This document shows, one piece after another, positions 60,356 to 64,000 of a stretch of 64,000 nt of DNA; positions within the stretch are counted from its first letter, which is position 1; every line of letters starts with the position of its first letter. The stretch comes from Notospermus geniculatus. Its lineage: Eukaryota; Nemertea; Pilidiophora; Heteronemertea; Lineidae. The position numbers and the translations under genes were made by a program. The notes beneath the pieces were generated by a model that had not been told where the DNA came from, made no database searches, and was given only the letters and a program-made list of their open reading frames with translations. The stretch is from positions 113,271 through 177,270 of the forward strand of contig NMRB01001507.1 in NCBI GenBank assembly GCA_002633025.1. The letters are read 5' to 3'.

Positions 60356-60676
60356 GATGAGCCAGATACGTTGACAAAGTCTATAGAGTCAGGCATCGAT
60401 CTCGTTCAGAAAGATTGTATCGAAATCGGTGAATACATCCAAGGATGTGAACTACCAGAAGTCTACATGCAACAGGTTGTACCTAAAATTCACGAGCAAT
60501 GGAGGTGAACGGAGATCGGCCAGATTCATCGTTCATTTGCGGGAGTCCCAGACGTCCCTTCAACTTTTTCCATGCCGGAATATCTGTCACGTGATGTGAC
60601 TGCTATTGAAATGGTGTAGCATGAAATGCACGAAAGAGAGGCTCGGGTACTTTCTTCTGTGTACCCGAATTATTGA
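60356..60676 (+). pseudogene. Decayed reading frame of unknown identity
   Basis: One frame continues for 107 codons with only two internal stops (TGA 60506-60508, TAG 60617-60619) before TGA at 60674-60676. The translation looks protein-like (SIESGIDLVQKDCIEIGEY, then VPDVPSTFSMPEYLSRD). A shifted open frame upstream (59908-60351) may be the continuation after a frameshift. Both stops are one transition from CGA or CAG. I do not recognise the family; a dead transposable-element protein or processed pseudogene are both possible. It ends 6 bp before a MITE. Confidence 0.3.
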
Positions 60677-60681
60677 TTTAA

Positions 60682-60877
60682 AGGGACTGTTCACTTAAGG
60701 GTCAATTGTACCAAATCCCAAGAACCACATTTTTGGCCTATTGGCCTAAGTAGGCTGTCCAGTAGAGGCTTGTGCAGTCAGGCGTGAGGGGAGTATATGA
60801 CATAAGCAAGAAAGAGGCCAGGGTAATGGAATTCTTAGATTTATATTGTACAATTGACCCTTTAGTGAACAGCCCCT
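60682..60877. mobile_element. MITE with AGGG(A/G)CTGTTCACT ends
   Basis: Left AGGGACTGTTCACTTAAGGG then TCAATTGTAC; right is the complement, GTACAATTGACCCTTTAGTG then AACAGCCCCT. About 196 bp, TIRs about 30 bp, non-coding. Confidence 0.85.
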
Positions 60878-61315
60878 TTTTATTTTGATTTCTCTTGTCG
60901 CTGTGGCTTTTCCATCATCCATCATTTCCTTTGAACAGAACGCAGAAATGAACCCATGGGGTAACCGTTGCTTGTGTTCCAAAATCGTAAAAAACACCAA
61001 AACCGAAGAAACATCATTTCAAATCATGCTATCCAGCTACACTTTGCCGTTTATCTTGGATATCGTTTAGTAGTATCGCCCAATAATGACCATTTTAATG
61101 AGACAATAAAGTAGCCTCCAATATACCAGTGGAAAATGAGTTTCAGTCAAAAGCCAAGCTGGTCCTTGAATTCAGCCTCCAGCCAAATGTCACCTGAAAC
61201 GTACTCCATCGGTAGGTGAGTGCGCTTTGAACAAAGGCATTCGTCACATCACACAATCTTGAGCGAGCACCGGTCCAATAAGGAGGTTCTGAGGAATTCG
61301 CCTGGAAGCGATAAG
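60878..61315. other. Gene-less stretch
   Basis: Nothing recognised. Confidence 0.5.
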
Positions 61316-61329
61316 GCCCTGTTCATCAA

Positions 61330-61431
61330 GTATCCAATAAAAAGCACAAAGAACGACACACAAAATGATATAATACGAAGGGTCGTCTCCGAATTTCACA
61401 AATTTTCGACCCCAACGACCCTTCGTATCAT
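61330..61431 (-). mobile_element. Truncated family H insertion
   Basis: 102 bp flanked by a perfect 14-bp direct repeat GCCCTGTTCATCAA (61316-61329 and 61432-61445). On the minus strand it keeps the second half of the motif: GGGGTC, GAAA, the AATTT-GTG-AAATT hairpin and TC, then GGAGACGAC as in the 57-kb copy. The CTGANGA box is missing. Inverted ends (ATACGAAGGGTCG/CGACCCTTCGTAT) bracket it. Confidence 0.65.
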
Positions 61432-61445
61432 GCCCTGTTCATCAA

Positions 61446-62261
61446 CAGATGATATTCTTTGGGTCGAGTAGCGGAGAACGGATACACTCTGGCTCGTTTT
61501 TGCCGTCTTACGACTGAAATGGTCATTTCTCACACTTGATTGCTGTTTGCTTGCATAGATACTCAACCAATCAAACAATGCATCATATTGGTATATTATT
61601 TGTTTCATGATGTGTGGTGATACTCTGTTAGTAACCCAGATGGGAAAACAAGAGTCAACACGAATTTCACTCTTTTCCCTTGTGGTATGTTGCCACATCC
61701 AGTAATAAAAACTCGGTGATTTCAACTGGATGGCAAACCGTTGGAATGAGATGGCGTCTAGCTTTGGGACACAGCTGGGACTGAGCGAACAGGCTGATTG
61801 AACATTTGATGGCTGCATAATAAGCGTGTTTATTAACACAGATCAGTTGAACAGTTATTTCAACCCGTTTTCACATCCTAAACCTATTCTTGATAAATTT
61901 TGCAATAGTTTTCAGCTCCATTACCATGATTACCAGGCATCGTTCACTCAGATGCAAATTTACAACAAAATTACGATATTCGGCTCATTTTTATCACTGG
62001 GAGTCAATTTAGTTTTCACGTGAACTGTACAGCGTGAATTCTGTAATTTCGAAGACTGACATTCTCAAAGGAGTATCACAACATGCGGGGGGGGGGGNTC
62101 GCATTACGCAATGGCTGCCTCCATCGGCGCTAAACCTGAGGTACAAATAGCCAACATTAATGTTAGCTAAAGTAAGAAAGGTGGTTCAACTGCAAAATTT
62201 GTTATAATGAAGTTTATTGAAAGGATCGGGCTACATTAATTCGCTAATGATAATGTCCCTT
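61446..62261. other. Gene-less stretch with a poly-G/N join
   Basis: A single N at 62098 follows a poly-G run. A 147-codon minus frame (61396-61839) overlaps the family H insertion and has no recognisable domain. Confidence 0.5.
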
Positions 62262-62407
62262 TAAGCAAGGTTCATTGGAACACGGAACCGATCCTTTTCC
62301 AGTCCGTTTGCCCGTAGTTTTCCGGATACGGCAACGCTGAAGTCCATTTGATAGATTTTTTACGGACCTGAATCGGACCAATTCCGTGTGCCAATGAACC
62401 TTGCTTT
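62262..62407. mobile_element. MITE with AAGCAAGGTTCATTGG ends
   Basis: Left AAGCAAGGTTCATTGGAACA, right complement TGTGCCAATGAACCTTGCTT. About 146 bp with further pairing (CGGAACCGATC/GGACCAATTCCG). Non-coding; superfamily not determined. Confidence 0.8.
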
Positions 62408-62479
62408 CTACATGTATAATAATTTCAGGGTTGGGTAGATAAGGGGTAATTAGAATAAGGATAATATTGCCTACATATA

Positions 62480-62608
62480 GGGAGGTTGAGATCAGCGACT
62501 TATCACGGATCCTACGGATCGAAATGTACACAAAATATGTCCTCGTTGTACAGAATTCTATCCGTATACGTATAAGGATCCGTGATAAGTCGCTGATCTC
62601 AACCTCCC
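62480..62608. mobile_element. MITE, family M6 (GGGAGGTTGAGATCAGCG ends)
   Basis: Perfect inverted ends of about 33 bp (GGGAGGTTGAGATCAGCGAC...), flanked by TA (62478-62479 and 62609-62610). 129 bp. Shares the TA target and GGGAGGTT terminus with M2 and M4 but has an unrelated interior. Confidence 0.9.
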
Positions 62609-62742
62609 TAGTGTCACATATTTCGTCTCGGTGTCTATGTCGGAATAGGTCCCGAGATATGCTGTTGAAGTTTTGGAACCCCCTGTAAGTTGTCGGTCTT
62701 CGTCATCAAGTTTCTTCGCCCCAGTCAGTTTACTTCCGACTT

Positions 62743-62797
62743 CAATAAGAGCAGTCAGCCGCGCGTATTAACAAAAGATGGCAGCAAAGTTCTAGCG
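62743..62797 (+). repeat. Promoter-like repeat, copy 2
   Basis: Near-identical to 31921-31975 (GAGCAGTCAGCCGCGCGTATT; AAAAGATGGCAGCAAAGTTC). It lies 14 bp before the TIR element at 62812. Confidence 0.5.
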
Positions 62798-62811
62798 GAC
62801 CAGTGCAAAAG

Positions 62812-63107
62812 TAGTCTCGTGCCACCAGACTCTTGCAATTTCCAATAAATTTCCAATTTTAGAGTCTGGTCCATATGGTTACTTTGACTTGTAACATTGT
62901 AAAACCATCATGGCGGACAATCTACCTACAACTGATGACGTAGAACACAACTAACTGCACTTCATGCATGCATGCATAATACATTGGTAGTGACTAGCCA
63001 ATCAGCGAAGCTGACCTCATTTCGAATCATCGAAATGAGGTCACTACAATGAGAATTGCGTTCCGTGCCAGACCCTCGGTCTGACGACCTCGGAGTCAAC
63101 CTCGTTC
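62812..63107. mobile_element. Inverted, shorter copy of the 53772-54307 element
   Basis: Begins TAGTCTCGTGCCACCAGAC and carries GTCTGGTCCATATGG, AAACCATCATGGC, GATGACGTAGAACAC, a CCAAT box (GACTAGCCAATCAGCG) and the CCAGACCCTCGGTCTG hairpin near its far end. It lacks about 200 bp present in the first copy. The far end (CCTCGTTCCCAGGGG) differs, so its right boundary is uncertain. Confidence 0.7.
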
Positions 63108-63134
63108 CCAGGGGTCGTTCGCTTTCTGACAATG

Positions 63135-63283
63135 GGGAGGTTTCGAAATCAAACGATAAACCAAACCTTTACGACAACGTTATTTTTCATACTACACAAT
63201 AACCAGATTTTGCATTGCATTTTCGGTACAAAAATAAAGTTGTCGTTAACGTTTACGTTTATCGTTTGATTTCGAAACCTCCC
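63135..63283. mobile_element. MITE, family M2
   Basis: GGGAGGTTTCGAAATCAAAC to TTGATTTCGAAACCTCCC, followed by TA. The left flank reads TG rather than TA. 149 bp. Confidence 0.9.
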
Positions 63284-63393
63284 TAATATGGCGGTCGCGT
63301 CACTAACCCCTGGCATCAGCTTTGGATTTAACGCACGTGATTGGTTGACGGGAAACCGTCAAATATATCCAAGAATATACCCAAAGAAATTTT

Positions 63394-63945
63394 ATGACCT
63401 CTGACCTTGAGAAGTACATGTATTGCGTAACTGGAACAGGGATCCTTGATTTAACTTTAGGAAGGAGATGGTTAATTCTGGCTTCTAAAAAGTTTTCTCC
63501 TGAAATTCTGAGCTACACTTTAGAACTGTTTGACCTTGACCTTGACCTCTGGCCTTCAAGGTCATTGCGTAATCTGGAAGCTCATCCTTGATAACCTTGG
63601 TGTAGGTGAAGGTTTAAGGCTTCCACCGTCACCAGGTTCTGACTCATGTTATTTGTGAAAGTTGACTGTGACCTTGACCTCTGACCTTGAGAAGTATTGC
63701 GTAACTGGAACAGGATTCCTGATAAAACCTGTCGGGGACGGTTAATTCAGGCTTCTTAATCGTTTTCTCCTGAAATTCAGAGGAGATGTGCATTTTAGAA
63801 CTGTTTGACCTTGACCTTGACCTCTGACCTTCAAGGTCATTGCGTAATCTGAAAGCTCATCCTTGATAACCTAGGTGTAGCTGAAGGTTTTAGGCTTCTA
63901 CCATCACGAGATTCTGACTTATGTCATGTTATCAAATTTGAATAT
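63394..63945 (+). repeat. 281-bp tandem duplication with nuclear-receptor-like half sites
   Basis: Two units (63394-63674 and about 63675-63945). Each has a run of TGACCT units followed by the inverted TTCAAGGTCA (63531-63564 and 63806-63839). Unit 1 has TACATGTA (63415) where unit 2 has TA (63695). No gene. Confidence 0.9.
63415..63422. other. TACATGTA, absent in the paired unit
   Basis: Unit 1 reads GAGAAGTACATGTATTGCG; unit 2 reads GAGAAGTATTGCG. This is a clean TA to TACATGTA difference at an otherwise identical site. Confidence 0.65.
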
Positions 63946-64000
63946 CAAATCTCACCATGATATCAGCGAATATCATGCGACCGAACAGGTGCAAACTGAA

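Noticed and set aside
61396-61839. 147-codon minus frame
   Set aside because: Its end overlaps a family H insertion and its target duplication; no domain recognised.

Overview
This window is eukaryotic, almost certainly from an animal and probably a marine invertebrate. It is AT-leaning, has no operon-like coding, carries tRNA/LINE-type SINE and LINE tails, and is dense in short inverted-repeat DNA transposons (MITEs). I cannot name the species. I find no intact protein-coding gene, rRNA or functional tRNA. The longest open frames (about 147 codons) are what chance or repeats would give in 64 kb. The window is best read as intergenic or intronic DNA built by successive waves of mobile elements.

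Layout. 1-9 kb: mostly unique, with a 30-bp tandem duplication, a MITE, a head-to-tail pair of LINE-like tails (4.8-5.4 kb) and a PIF/Harbinger-like MITE (8.6 kb). 9.2-11.7 kb and 14.6-18.7 kb: two large near-identical direct duplications, each with a single N at its boundary, probably uncollapsed haplotypes. 19.7-24.8 kb: several TIR elements and an 852-bp N gap (21300-22151). 24.8-34 kb: AT-rich unique DNA with MITEs, including a 521-bp TA-flanked CAGTG...CACTG element. 36-43 kb: minisatellites, a TTAA-flanked (piggyBac-type) MITE, a nested LINE tail, a SINE and a large inverted repeat. 46.2-47.3 kb: a repeat with a strict 145-bp internal period. 50.7-54.3 kb: a mariner-like element, two adjacent TTAA elements and an element with a perfect 9-bp target duplication. 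57-64 kb: more inverted repeats, a 36-bp minisatellite, a decayed reading frame, several MITEs and a 281-bp tandem duplication.

Two observations stand out. First, the palindromic octamers TACATGTA (45 or more by hand count) and TAGGCCTA (13) are far commoner than base composition predicts. In several pairs of duplicated sequence, one copy has a plain TA where the other has the octamer (or, in one case, the variant TACGTGTA). These are the scars expected if TA-flanked transposons ending CA...TG and GG...CC are cut out with a 2-nt stagger, and both kinds of element are present here. Second, four short insertions (13.9, 42.3, 57.1 and 61.3 kb), three of them flanked by 14-17-bp target duplications, carry all or part of a hammerhead-ribozyme-like core. 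They look like short ribozyme-bearing retroelements of the Penelope/retrozyme type.
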